Source of the DNA: Hyalella azteca
Taxonomy: Eukaryota; Arthropoda; Malacostraca; Amphipoda; Hyalellidae
Reading direction: 5' to 3'
DNA length: 64,000 bases
Assembly (NCBI RefSeq): GCF_000764305.2
Contig: NW_025947034.1
Span: 62,001-126,000, forward strand
Positions 35,177 to 46,759 of the stretch are shown here, piece after piece. The stretch's first letter is position 1; each line of letters opens with the position of its first letter. A program made the translations under genes and the position numbers. The notes under the pieces were generated by a model that was not told where the DNA came from, ran no database searches, and saw only the letters and a program-made list of their open reading frames with translations.

Positions 35177-38100
35177 TTAAAAGAATTCGTAGTTAACGAA
35201 TGGTAGTTTATTTGGGATTCGCATCATGACTTTGAAAGCACTATGGAAACAAAAATAATTCGGCAAGTTTTTATAATGTTCACTTTGTAACTTATTCGGT
35301 AACGTGAAACAGTGGCGGGAAAACTAAATTTCTGTCCCAAATTTTGAGATATGTCATATGTTCTCCATCGTAATTATAAAGCAATGAGTTTAATAAAAAC
35401 TAAAATAGACATTATCATTGAAATTAATCTTAAAAAGCTTAATTTATGCCGCAAAATTTGTTAAACAAATTGAAATATAAACGTGGTACATACACGCTTA
35501 CGGGGCTGTACTTTCCAGCAGAGACCGCTATACCTCATGTGTCAGATGGCGGTGGTCCAACGAGATATAGCAACGAAACAATAGCAGCTCATCCATCGAC
35601 CTAACAGTGCTGTACTATAATTAATTGCTTACATGTGCATCGTCTAGCTCCTACTTTGCTCTGTGAAAATTTTAAGATCCGTTTACTTCGGGGATGCATG
35701 TTGTCGCTAGCTTTTTCTGTTTAGTTCGTACAGCAGAGAAATAAGACTATATTTTTATCATAAAATCAAGTTTTAGACTGATAAAATTACTAATGAACAA
35801 AGCACAGCAAAAATTGAAAATGAAAACCGTTCACAGGAGACTTTGATCCTAATCAAAAAGTCAAAGATTTAATCAATGGTGTCTTTCTTTTGACAGATGG
35901 GATATAGTCCAAAAATAATTGGTTCTTTTGGAAAAAATGTTTTCACAATGATTTCTTAGTAAAGCGTCACTTAAAACCTCTTGAAAAATTGTATCGGCGT
36001 GAGATTAAACAGCGTTAACGATTTTTTAATTCTTACTTAGTCGCTTTAGTTGTCTACAATCACTTAAATATACATACCTAGCCTCGCCCCTGTCCGACTT
36101 TTTTTAACTGAGCGACGTCATTGCAGGACTGAGTGGAACAAAAGCGGTTAGCGTGAATTCTGAAGACTGCGCACGTTGGAAGCATTTAGCGCTGGTACCA
36201 AAAAGGAAAACGTGTTAATGCAAGACTGAAAGGCTTCGCAGCAGATTACACTTATGTTTGAAATTGTCAAGCAATGGTCATTTTCTCGCTGGATCATTTT
36301 GTGTGGTTAAGGAAAAAAACTCAGCAATAAACTGAACAGTTTGTTGTGCATCGAACAAATACATGGTTTCGCGTACTCAATGCATGGTACAAGTACAAGA
36401 TTACATCCTTCGTAACTTGGTTCAAAGTAAGCAGCCGATCAACGTACATGATAATAACATCAGTGTTCACTAAACGCTGTATGCTTCTACAACACGAAAA
36501 AATACTCAAATCTGGTCACAGAATTTCTTCCTGCGTTGGAAGCTTGTACAATTTCGTTACATTTCAGCGGCAAAGCAGTAGTTGGTTTCGATAAATATAA
36601 TCTTTCCCTCGTAGCCACAACAATCTTGATCATCGTTTTGGTGTCAACGCGGTTTAATTAATATAATATAATTGTAAAATCTGTAACTACTGTAATTAAA
36701 CTCTGTATTACTCTCTGTAGAGTAATACTCTCTGTACTCTGTAACTCTCTGTAGTATATTTAATAATTAAATTATTCTTGATTCACTTCCGTTAATTATT
36801 TTCTCCTCGAGAAACACTTTATCCTCGATCCGCCGCTCGCCCCGGACATTATGCGCAGCCCAAAGTCTTCTTACGCATCATTTTTGCCTTACAATATTCC
36901 ACAAGCGGCTCGCAGATAACCCATCTCCTGCCATCAAACTGAGGCTAAGCACCGCAGCTTAGAGACCTGCAACGCTGGCATCAGCAGATCTGCATGAGCA
37001 CTAAAGAGGAGATAAAAGATGCAGATTTTCATAATGGTTGAAGTTAAACCATGGATCTTGAGTAGATGGCAAATTTTATTCGTCATGTTATACTTCGAAA
37101 TGGCTTTAAAATAGATCAACGTAAGACTCAGGCATTCTTTAAGGACCATTTGAGTGTAAAATTACAGATTGAAAGTTTATTTTAATAGTATATTGATTTC
37201 TTTGTGGGGACATTGTAATTCAATGTTTCGGAAATTGTGCAATTTCGTCTGAATCAACATATATTCGCCCTTGAAGAGAATAAAATTAATAGTCCGTTAC
37301 TTTAGTACATACCACTGTCCACAAGCCACATACTTCGTAAATCACCTATAGCGGCAGTAATCAAGTTTAAAAATTTGTTCCTTCTTATCTCTAGCAACTT
37401 TTAAACCTTACGTTTTTAAGTGAGAAACAAGGTTTTAAAAACTTAGCCCATATCATCTAGAGGTTCAAATAACGGTTGTGTGTATGAAGGAAACCGTTAC
37501 TTTTATTTCATTTTTTTCTTTATATCATGGGAAGTTTAACTGAAAAAAAAATCGGGACGAATCAAGAGTCGCATGTGAGTTTACTTCGAAGTTCACAAGT
37601 CCTCGGAGAGTAGAGACTGTTCAGCGTCGTACATGCTGAGGCTGAATACATCACAGTGAGGGCACAGAATTACCAATGACATTGTTGCAGATGGATAACA
37701 CTGTCGTAAGTTGCAATGATACCCCCAGGTCCTATAATTAAATGCAATGTTTCCGTTTGCTAATGATTCCTTTCGGCTAAAATTTTCAGCGTCAGAAGTT
37801 ATGTCAGGAGAAGTAAAAGATTTGTTTATGAAATAACATTAATTTTCAGCGATTTGTTTTGGGTTACGTAGTAATATAGTATTTAAGATATAGAAGCCAG
37901 TGCCCTTAAAGTAAGACCTCTTACGAACAATATACGTAGACGGACCTTCTAAGTAATGCAATTTGAAGCAATGAATCACCATGATTTTAATGATCGAATT
38001 ACCAATAATTCTTAAAGTTGTTTCGGAATCTAATAAATTGTAAATGGTTGTATCACAATTAAACTTCGTTCCTTGCTTTCATTTCCAATGAGCCCATTAA

Positions 38101-38690
38101 TCGCAAAATCGAACATACACCGGTATTTTGGAAGAAAGTTATAAAATATTCATCTTATATAAGCCTACTGAAATGGATTTGAAAATATTCAAGATTTTGT
38201 ATCGCAATCAGTATCAAAACCTGGCATTCATCAGCAATCTTTCGTTATTGAGTCTGGTATATTGAATTTTACTTATCAGAACGAATTGAGAGAGATATTT
38301 ATCTCCACTAACAGTTCAGTTGCTATATTAATACTATACAAATTAAATCCAATTTATATCCAGAATTCGTAAGCATTTCTATGCTTGTAATTAAAAGAAA
38401 TGAATGAGATTTTCCATTAATTTATATTTCTTATTTCGTGACATCCAAGCTTTTTTCTCCTCGAAACATAATTTTTTCATATATTAAGAAAAGTTTACTC
38501 TTGAATTGGATTAAATGCATAATTCAACGCAATTTTAGACTGGGTTGTGCGAGCAGAAGATTTCTTGCGTCGCTCGCCAAGGACATTTCTTCACAATTTT
38601 CCCTGTTCTCATTTGGAGGAATCGCTGACTCGGCAACCGCAGGCGTTTTTGAGGTTCGCTCACTGAGTGAGGGAGGAGATAAGCTATTCC
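35177..38690. other. No gene recognised; simple CTCTGTA repeats at 36,700-36,760
   Basis: Short irregular repeats of ACTCTCTGTA occur at 36,705-36,760. Frames do not exceed 82 codons except a 104-codon plus frame at 38438-38752, whose end runs into the 25-bp repeat and which shows no recognisable domain. Confidence 0.45.
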
Positions 38691-38692
38691 TT

Positions 38693-38780
38693 CGGCCTCA
38701 ATGTAAATTTCCCCTCAATGTAAATAAATTTGTTTCCCCTCAATGTAAATAAATTTGTTTCCCCTAAAATGTAAATAAAA
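38693..38780. repeat. 25-bp tandem repeat, about three copies
   Basis: CCCCTCAATGTAAATAAATT followed by TGTTT is repeated, preceded by a shorter copy (CCTCAATGTAAATTT) and followed by a variant with CCCCTAAAATGTAAATAAA. Confidence 0.88.
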
Positions 38781-39348
38781 CAATATGGGAGATACAGCTC
38801 TGACAAACCTGCCTCGTGCTTCTTTCAATTTGTGAGCTGCACCAGAAATCAGGCAACGCAAAAAACTTTCGCTGATCAACGATCATATAAGTTTTCGGAC
38901 TTTTACTTGTATCAACTTGTATCAACACGCCTACTTGTACTTGTATCAGTTGGCGCACATTCTACAACCGAAATTTAATATTGTGCCCATATCTACTATT
39001 TCAAAAAGAATATTCAAGGAATTCTCACGCGAATATTTTGTCTATTTAGCTTCATATATGGACAACGAAAAAACAAAATGACGAAAGAGTTTTTCTAATG
39101 TGCTCATGGCTACTTATGACAAATCCTTAAATTCCACTTGATGTGATCAAGCGATATTTATTATTTGATCGAACTGGTTGAGGAGTCTTAATATTCCAAA
39201 GGATTTGTCATGACACGGTAGCTGTTGGCAAAAAATATCTAGCCATTGAATGTTTTTTTTTTATTTTCATCATCATTTTCAAGTTATAGCTTAATTTATG
39301 GTTGCGAAAAACATCTTGCGTTCCTTACTGGATGCTCGTACGTATATA

Positions 39349-39908
39349 CAGGGTGTACCAGAATTAACTGACCCTTTTAATTTGTTAATAAATAAAAAAC
39401 TAAGAACGTTATGAAGTTGGAACTTGTTTTATTTAAAAGAAGAACATTTTTATGGTAATATTGTATCCTAGTTTTTAAATATAATATCTTTTAAATGCCC
39501 ACCACAATTGTTTTGACAAAATAAGGCTCTTCTCTTCGTTGCTTTTTTCGATAAAATCTCTTTATCGCAAATTTTCGATAAAGAGATTTAATTGTGTTTT
39601 TTGAAGGACTGATTCTTGTTTTGAAATGGATCCTGTAATCACGTTGAACTTCTGTTATTGACATCGTCCTGATGTAGGTTTGCAGAATTTTCGTTCTTTC
39701 TTCTTTGCTGTAGCGAATCATGATGAAAATTTAAGGCTTGATAATTAAACACAAATTTAGCAAGCTATACAGGATAATGACGTAACTATGATACAATATT
39801 ACCATAAAAATGTTCTTCTTTTAAATAAAACAAGTTTCAACTTCATAACGTTCTTAGTTTTTTATTTATTAACAAATTAAAAGGGTCAGTTAATTCTGGT
39901 ACACCCTG
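39349..39908. mobile_element. Tc1/mariner-type non-autonomous transposon, 560 bp, with 119-bp inverted repeats
   Basis: The terminal inverted repeats run 39349-39467 and 39790-39908, begin CAGGGTGTACCAGAATTAAC, and differ by a single base over 119 positions when I compare them. The element is flanked by TA on both sides (39347-39348 and 39909-39910), the signature duplication of the Tc1/mariner superfamily. The interior retains only a 76-codon minus frame with a helix-turn-helix-like sequence. The near identity of the arms suggests recent insertion. A full-length relative elsewhere in the genome would be needed to mobilise it. Confidence 0.93.
39491..39721 (-). pseudogene. Remnant of transposase N-terminal helix-turn-helix domain
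   Basis: The 76-residue frame starts MIRYSKEERTKILQTY, continues SITEVQRDYRIHF and reaches SKNTIKSLYRKF. This fits the DNA-binding helix-turn-helix at the start of mariner-like transposases and related insect proteins (pattern: YS-x-E-x-R, hydrophobic helix, then 'P-x-x-x-T-I-x-x-L-x-x-K-F'). In full-length proteins this domain binds the inverted repeats and is followed by a catalytic DDE/D domain of about 250 residues, which is absent here. The frame ends about 20 bases before the left repeat. It is best read as the leftover of an internally deleted autonomous element; whether it is still expressed cannot be judged. Confidence 0.6.
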
Positions 39909-39910
39909 TA

Positions 39911-42600
39911 CTATAGAGCATCCTGGTACGTACGTATAGAGCAACGTTTGTTAACTGATGCGTGTGTTGCAAGTATTGCTCATCATTAGACATTGAAAGG
40001 CTTCTGTTTATTATAGTTTATTATGAGAACGGAAATGTTTTAATACTTTTATATGCTGCAAGTACTTTGTGCTCCCTGATTCATTTTGCAGCTTGAGCTT
40101 ATTTTTTTTGTGATGAATTATTTTAAACGATTTTGCGCTTGATATAGGATAAATGACCTTCAGAAACAATTTTTCTTTATTCATCACTCCTGGATTTTAT
40201 CTGCGCCTCCGAAAGGCATATATCCCTCGCAATTTATTTCCACAGCCTGTTATGGCTATCAATGGCAAACCATGACGTTGGTAATATAAATTTAATTCCT
40301 TTCTTCCGAATCTAAAAGTTAATTCAATTTGGTTCGTCGATAAATAGAGACTTGAACTCCGAAATTCAAATACCTGAGTTTGAGAATTATTGTGATAGCA
40401 GGAAAGAAATCGTTCACATTTGAAGACCAAATCATTTTCATCTGTAGTTCTTTGTGAAATATCAGTTGTAGTGTTCACATATACAATTTGTACATATATT
40501 CCGTACAATAATTTATATCAGTAATTGAGTTACTTCCCAGTGTTGACTATTAAGACAACTGGCTCGGCTCCTGTACCTTCACGGCCTAGAAATACAGTTT
40601 TCTTTGTAAATATTCTGTAGTTAGTTTCTTTGTGTGAAATACATCCACATATGAACATATTTCCATGATATGCTGTCGTTATACACGGTTTTATAGTAGT
40701 GTTATTTTATATCAGAATGTTGCGTTCTTGTTATATACAACCCTATGTGAGTCAACTCAGCTTTCGCTTACGACAGTCAGAAAACATGAAGTTTCTAGAT
40801 CGAAGATATTTGCACGCTAATTGAACAACTTTTGACTTATCCGGGGTAGAGGAATAATGTTATAATCCGGATAATAAAGATCGAGGTCTTTAAGTCAGGC
40901 ATTTCTTCTTGGGAACATTGGACACGTATGTTAGATATGCATGGTTCTAGAATTAGTACTAAAATCGTTTTTATTTTTAACTTTATTATTCCTATGAGAA
41001 AAATTATATGTCAAAATATATCGCGCGCCTCCTGCTGTCACCTATGCTACCATAAAAGATAGTGATACAGCATTCGGTACAACTCATTTTTATTATTTAA
41101 GGAAATGTAATCTGTTTCTTTCTTTTCTTCACATGCCAGACATTAAGTTGAACCTTGGGAACTATCACCTCCGAATGACTCCGAGATAATCTGCTTATAC
41201 TTTTACCTTACGAAGTGGTTCATAAAATAGTAATTATATGCGGTATTAATAATACACAGCAGTGGAGTGTTGCTGAGAGGGCACAAATTAATTACAAATT
41301 GAATTGTTTGCAAATTTATAATAGTTCTTGAAATTACCAAATTTTTGGACTGCTTTTAGCTCCAGTTTGTGTGAATCCACTTAAATTTAATCCACTTTAA
41401 TCCACTTTAATGTGAATCCACTTAAATAACAGAGAAATTTACGTTGTAGGTAGATGATATCTCGAAGAAGAATTTAGAACTGTTCCATTCATATTTAAAT
41501 TTAAAATATTACATGACAAGAAATCATATCAGATAGAGACAATATGATGCGCTTAGAACTTAATTAGCTTGCTTATTATTTCAAAAGATGTGTTTAGCGG
41601 CGTTCATCAATCGCTGCATTCACCACGTTCGTGACGCAAAAGTTAAAGTAATGCAGGTTCTGAAGCGTGTTGGCATGACTGAGACTTTATGCTTCAGGAA
41701 CGAATTGAAACGAAATGCAGGATTGACAATAGACTTCAGTATATTAGGCATACAAGTTTACGTTACAGCGTAGAATGCAGTTTACATTTAACAACGCTGG
41801 TTTATAGAAGCTCCTTATTTAAGTAAGGATATTTCGCATATTACTACGAATGTGATATGCTAAGCAAGCTATAATACATCAGGTGAAATATTAAAATTTT
41901 CACATCGCTCCATTAATTACTGTTTGCTGAACACTTCTGGATAATTTACTTTTACGTCGTCCATTGTGAGCTGTGATTTCATAAGCATTGTTATTTCTCC
42001 CATTTGAATTCATTCGCATAAATTGGCATGAAGAAACATGCACTTTCTTTACATATAATTAGCCGAAACTTGCATACAACTTCAAAAAGTATGGACCTCT
42101 GAGGTTAATTTCATCTCAAGAATTCGTTGAGATAAAATGAGAACTAATATCCGCTTACATGATGACATTGTTTGCCATTAGAATAACCTTCTGCTCGTCC
42201 AATATCTCGTAGCGCGGTAGTCTCTCAAACCGAGAGTCAAGTTTCTTTCTTGAAGTCACGACATGTCGCATGTCCCAACATGAGAGGGGCTTTTTTTTCA
42301 AGCACGATATTGTAGAATAACGATAAATATTTAGCTGCATTGTTAGTCACCTTTCAAAGAAGATTGTTAGTCACATTTCATTGCAGTAAAGTAACGAAAA
42401 TTTTAGTTTATGATAGTTGAGAAAAATTCAGTTTTCAACCAATATGTTGCTTTAGTATAATGGTATATAATATAGATATAAATTTCATGAATTTTCGCTT
42501 GAACCTGCAAGTTGAACACTGCTAATTGTGCGTAGCTGCAGACGCTCGATGCTTTCGCAGTTCTGCGGACTGCAGATTTGGTTGGCCTGTAGATTGCTTG
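39911..42600. other. A/T-rich stretch; no gene
   Basis: A minor repeat, CACTTTAATCCACTTTAAT, lies at 41,390-41,430. The 103-codon minus frame at 40197-40508 has no recognisable domain. No hairpin or array otherwise. Confidence 0.5.
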
Positions 42601-42601
42601 T

Positions 42602-42866
42602 ATGTATCAGTTTATAATAGCTTGGATGTGTATGCTATTAGCTTGGATGTATCGGCTATATAATAGCTTGGATGTGTATGCTATTAGCTTGGATGTATCG
42701 GCTATATAATAGCTTGGATGTGTATGCTATTAGCTTGGATGTATCGGCTATATAATAGCTTGGATGTGTATGCTATTAGCTTGGATGTATCGGCAATATA
42801 ATAGCTTGGATGTGTATGCTATTAGCTTGGATGTATCGGCTATAGTAGCTTGGGTGTGTCGGCATA
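42602..42866. repeat. 46-bp minisatellite, five near-identical copies
   Basis: Units start at 42618, 42664, 42710, 42756 and 42802 and contain two related halves: AGCTTGGATGTGTATGCTAT and AGCTTGGATGTATCGGCTAT. I see only one or two substitutions among the full copies, so this array looks young. The unit itself arose by duplication of an approximately 22-24 bp half. Confidence 0.95.
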
Positions 42867-44246
42867 GGTTTTATATTACAGGTAACGTCGAGTTACCTGG
42901 CAGAGTTTAGTGCTCATGCCTGCATCAGTTCGCGACCAATTCCGATATTCTGCAATATTGAATTTCGTGCACATGACTCAAATGTATTACTATATATTTA
43001 ATCATTTTCAATCTTGGAGGATGTATAGAAATATAATGCGATAATTCAGGAGTGTCGTTTTCGAAATTTTCCTAGGAGTTTATACAGCGATTACCATTGT
43101 CATAACTAGTCTAAAATGATTCATTAATAATTGCATTTTAGAATAATTGATTCAGCAGTCACGACTGCATCTATATGAGCCATTTCAAATTACATGCATG
43201 CATAATTACATTCTAGCATAATTACAATTACATTCCTTTCTATTTTTATCTTGCTGTATTTATTTTTCATACATTGGTATCTAATAAAAATTTAATTACA
43301 TCCTGACCATGAAACTGAGCTTGAAATAATGATCGAAATAATGCGATATCAAGTTTCATGGAGTTCCCTAGCTGCCTGGCGCGGTAGACCTTACCGCTGT
43401 CAGCTGCCGGACCTGTAACTCAAATTATACTGCATTCCGTATTGCATTGATAATATTGTACTGTCGCTGTGTTATTATTCAGATATTGGAATTGATATAA
43501 TTATTTCTAAAGTAAATTTAATAATATACTGTATATCCTATCATTCAGTAACAGTTAACAGTTCATGGTAAACCTTTTTTCATATCGCACTAAAGTCTAA
43601 AATCTTCAGGAGTTGAAGAATCACTTGTTGTTGCCGAATTGTCGGAAAATTGTTCCAATTATTATTATTATTATTACTTTTTATTAATTTAAGCAATAAC
43701 TCTAGGACTATGGGCAAGACTTCAAACTGTAATTTGAAAGTTCAAAATGTTATTTTTACCGTCTACGTTGAATGATTAGAGTTGATTTTGATGTGGTAGA
43801 AGTAAGTTCTATTATATTATCTAAGTTATAAGTAATGTATTTATTTAAAAACGGGCTTAAGACATCTTGGTTAAGTGAGTTATTTTGCCTAATTACTTTT
43901 ATCTCCTAAAATTTTTCAATTGTTGATGATCTTAAGCTTATAAATTGGATGTCCCTACAAACGTTCGCTCTACGCTGAACGCTGAGCCTAAAGCACTAAT
44001 TCTGAAATTTTAATCTGAAGATCAGGACCAGACAGCGGTCAAATCAATTTCAAGTAGGGTTAAAAATTATTAAGTGTGATGTATGGCTAACTGCCTGGAT
44101 ATTTACAAAGCTGCACAAGCTGTTAATAAAGCTGTGCTGAAATGTTCTTACATGTTTAATTCGACAATATCGTTAAAACTGCATGAATTTATAGTACATA
44201 TATGAATTAAAGCCTTTTAGAAAAATAAATGCTCAGTAAATTATGA
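42867..44246. other. A/T-rich stretch; possible old SINE fragment and (ATT)n tract
   Basis: An (ATT)n run lies at 43,658-43,676. No gene recognised. The tRNA-like remnant at 43,373-43,433 is listed separately. Confidence 0.5.
43373..43433 (+). mobile_element. Possible degenerate tRNA-derived fragment
   Basis: AGCTGCCTGGCGCGGTAGAC resembles a tRNA-like A-box region with one mismatch at a key A. GCCGGACCTGTAACTCAAAT follows at the expected distance where a B box would sit, but has lost the GTTCRA core. Similar heads are common in tRNA-derived SINEs. Confidence 0.22.
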
Positions 44247-44860
44247 AAAAATATAACTCAGTACTCACTGCAGTGAGTGACAGAAAGCGCATTATCTCGT
44301 CGACGGAAACGTGAAGTCACGGACGGACGGACGGACGGACATGGCGAGCAAAAATGCACAATAGTGCATTTTTTCATAAATGAGAAAATGCGCTAAAAAT
44401 ATAGGATAAATAACGTATGAAATGTATAAGCCGCCTACATTATACGCCGACCCAACATATAGAACGATGCGAGAGAGATGTTTATACGTCTGGTGCTCTC
44501 GACATCTGACGTTAATGCGAAGGTATAACGACTCTTCTATCTTGGGCATAATGACCCTAGTGAGTCATCAGCTGACTCAATAGCCACCTGATATTAGATA
44601 TGTCATATCAGCTGATGTAGGTCGCGGCCACAGAGGCAAGAGCTTTCCTGTGATTGGCTTAACGGACAAGACGAGAAACTCCGGGAAATTGCAGCGCAGT
44701 CCATGGAAACAAATTAAATACGTGGATATCTTGTTCATTGATGAGTTGCAAACAGGTTCTGGAATGAAGGAATAATATATGAGACGGTGTTGAAAAAGAG
44801 GACTCGAAAAGATGATATAGCAGCGCACATTAATCGAGCGAAGAAATAAAGAAAACACTA
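44247..44860 (-). mobile_element. Interspersed repeat copy with (GGAC)n tract
   Basis: 44,247-44,395 is closely related to 46,584-46,727: both have ATATAACTC(A/T)GTACTCACTGC, then GTGAAGTCACGGAC, a GGAC-rich tract, GAGCA, and TTTTTCCATAAATGAGAAAATGC or a near match. On the minus strand both give short peptides ending SVRDFT. Beyond 44,400 the two loci diverge, so the end of this copy is uncertain; a palindrome GAGTCATCAGCTGACTC lies at about 44,562. Strand is assigned only from this minus reading. Confidence 0.55.
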
Positions 44861-46090
44861 TATAGACTTGATGAACAATTCTTTATTTTGCTTATTTTTT
44901 TCAAATCTTTCTTACTAAAATGTAGTTTTACTTTGCTAAGACAGTGAAAACTGTATTACAAATTTAAGACACCATATGACAATTAATGAGCACCAAAAAT
45001 CTACAAAAAAAATTCGTCTGTCAACAAAAATACGAGATACAAGCGGGGACAGAAAATCCATCAGCGCCTTTTATTAAAACTCACCACAACAGCAAACCAT
45101 TTAGTCTTTATTCTGTAAACTGTCACGCATCAAATTTGAAGCAAGCGATGGTCCTCGAAATAAAATGGGCTTGGGCCTACTTTAGATGTCCACCTCCTTG
45201 GACCACAAAGAAAATTTTTATCCTCTTCCCGGGGTAAACATTCTGAAGGCCTTTGGACCGGCCAAACTTATATCCAAACTTCAGAAAGAATTTGACGTGG
45301 TCAAGTTAAGCTGAGTTAGACGCAATTTCGACGACGAGGTCTTCTTCCCGTTGAGAAGAAGTGGTTAGAGTTCAGAGTATCAGAATTGGAGCAGAGATGC
45401 GGGAATAATAATTATATAGTAATAATAATAATAACATAATAATAATTATTCTACTATTATATTATTTTTTGTATATTATTATTATATTTAATTTGAAACA
45501 CAAACTTTAGCTGTAAGGTACTAAAGCAATGGAGAGGAAACATTAAAACATGCATTAATAAACCTTAATTATGTTCTTGGCTGAATATTGGACCTTGAAT
45601 TTAAAGTAACATAAGAGAGCGTGTATATTGATTTTGAATCCGTATATTCATGCAGGACAAAATTTCGCAGGAACCGCTTTAAAAGTCTTGAATGGAAGCT
45701 GTCGGAATGCATGCTACCTTCCTAAGCGTTGAGTGTAGTTGTGAATGTAGCTCATCCGCAGCGTAATCTGTGCATTTAGTCCCATACGTTTTAGATTCTT
45801 TGAATCCTTGTTACTGCCAAAAACGTGGCTGAATTGATTTAATCCTCTTTCTGACGTTGTTAACATTGCAGACGTTCTATGAAACTTTAATTTATTGATG
45901 CTACTGATGCACTGGCAGAAAAAATATATTCGGAAGATGTACTGGGGGTAAGATTTTTCTGGTTATTAAAAGACAGACATTTATTACTTTTCGAGACTGA
46001 AAAATAACAAGTTGAAATTTTGTAACCGTGTTTTGCTTGTCTTAAATTGCGCATGAAACGCCCGCACTACAACAAAGTATAGCTTAAAAA
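44861..46090. other. A/T-rich stretch with (AAT)n microsatellite at 45,411-45,490
   Basis: The (AAT)n/(ATT)n tract is an imperfect, partly self-complementary run. No frame shows a domain. Confidence 0.6.
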
Positions 46091-46176
46091 AATACCATCC
46101 ATAGGCATTACAAAATACCTTCCATGTGCATTATAAAATACCTCAAATGGGCATTACAGAATACCTTAAATGGGCG
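46091..46176. repeat. 24-bp tandem repeat, about 3.5 copies
   Basis: GGCATTACAAAATACCTTCC, TGCATTATAAAATACCTCAA, GGGCATTACAGAATACCTTA and GGGCGTTATC lie in register with a period of about 24. Confidence 0.85.
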
Positions 46177-46583
46177 TTATCTTTTCTCCTAATTCTTATT
46201 ATTACAAGCGAACTTGGTGTGATGGTCTTAGCTTCAATAAAAGTCCAAACGACACTAAAAAATAGGCTCAATCGATGGGCCGCAACATGAATTTGGTATA
46301 GACTATTATGTCCCCTCTCTTGCCAGGAAGGTTTATGACAAGCACCGGGCAATATTTCATCGTTGATCGTAAGACGTTCATGATTTAATAACCGCCCATG
46401 ATATATCATATAACCGTTTCTGCAGCAGCCGGATGCTCTAAAGGTCAAGGGATATTTGAATTTTTTTATTGGAAGTTACTGGATTTATCACATGCGTTGT
46501 TAGCAATTTTATAAATAAACTTAACGAAATGTTACTCCATTCTATAGTCCCAGTCCAAGTATGTACAAGCACGCGCACCATCT

Positions 46584-46727
46584 AAAAAATATAACTCTGT
46601 ACTCACTGCAATAAGTGACAGAGCGCATTTTCACGTCCGTCCGTCCGTGAAGTCACGGACAGACAGAAGGACGGCCGGACATGACGAGCACAATAGCGTT
46701 TTTTTCCATAAATGAGAAAATGCATGA
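46584..46727 (-). mobile_element. Second copy of the GGAC-tract interspersed repeat
   Basis: Matches 44,247-44,395 as described there. In this copy the tract is rearranged into an inverted arrangement (CGTCCGTCCGTCCGTGAAGTCACGGACAGAC region, 46,634-46,663) that could form a hairpin. Confidence 0.6.
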
Positions 46728-46759
46728 AAAATTGAGGTTAAGCGATGCATATTTGCCAC

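Noticed and set aside
44292..44549. Minus-strand peptide with SVRPSVRDFTFP and a similar one at 46,631-46,876
   Set aside because: The shared peptide comes from the GGAC-tract repeat present at both loci, not from a conserved protein.
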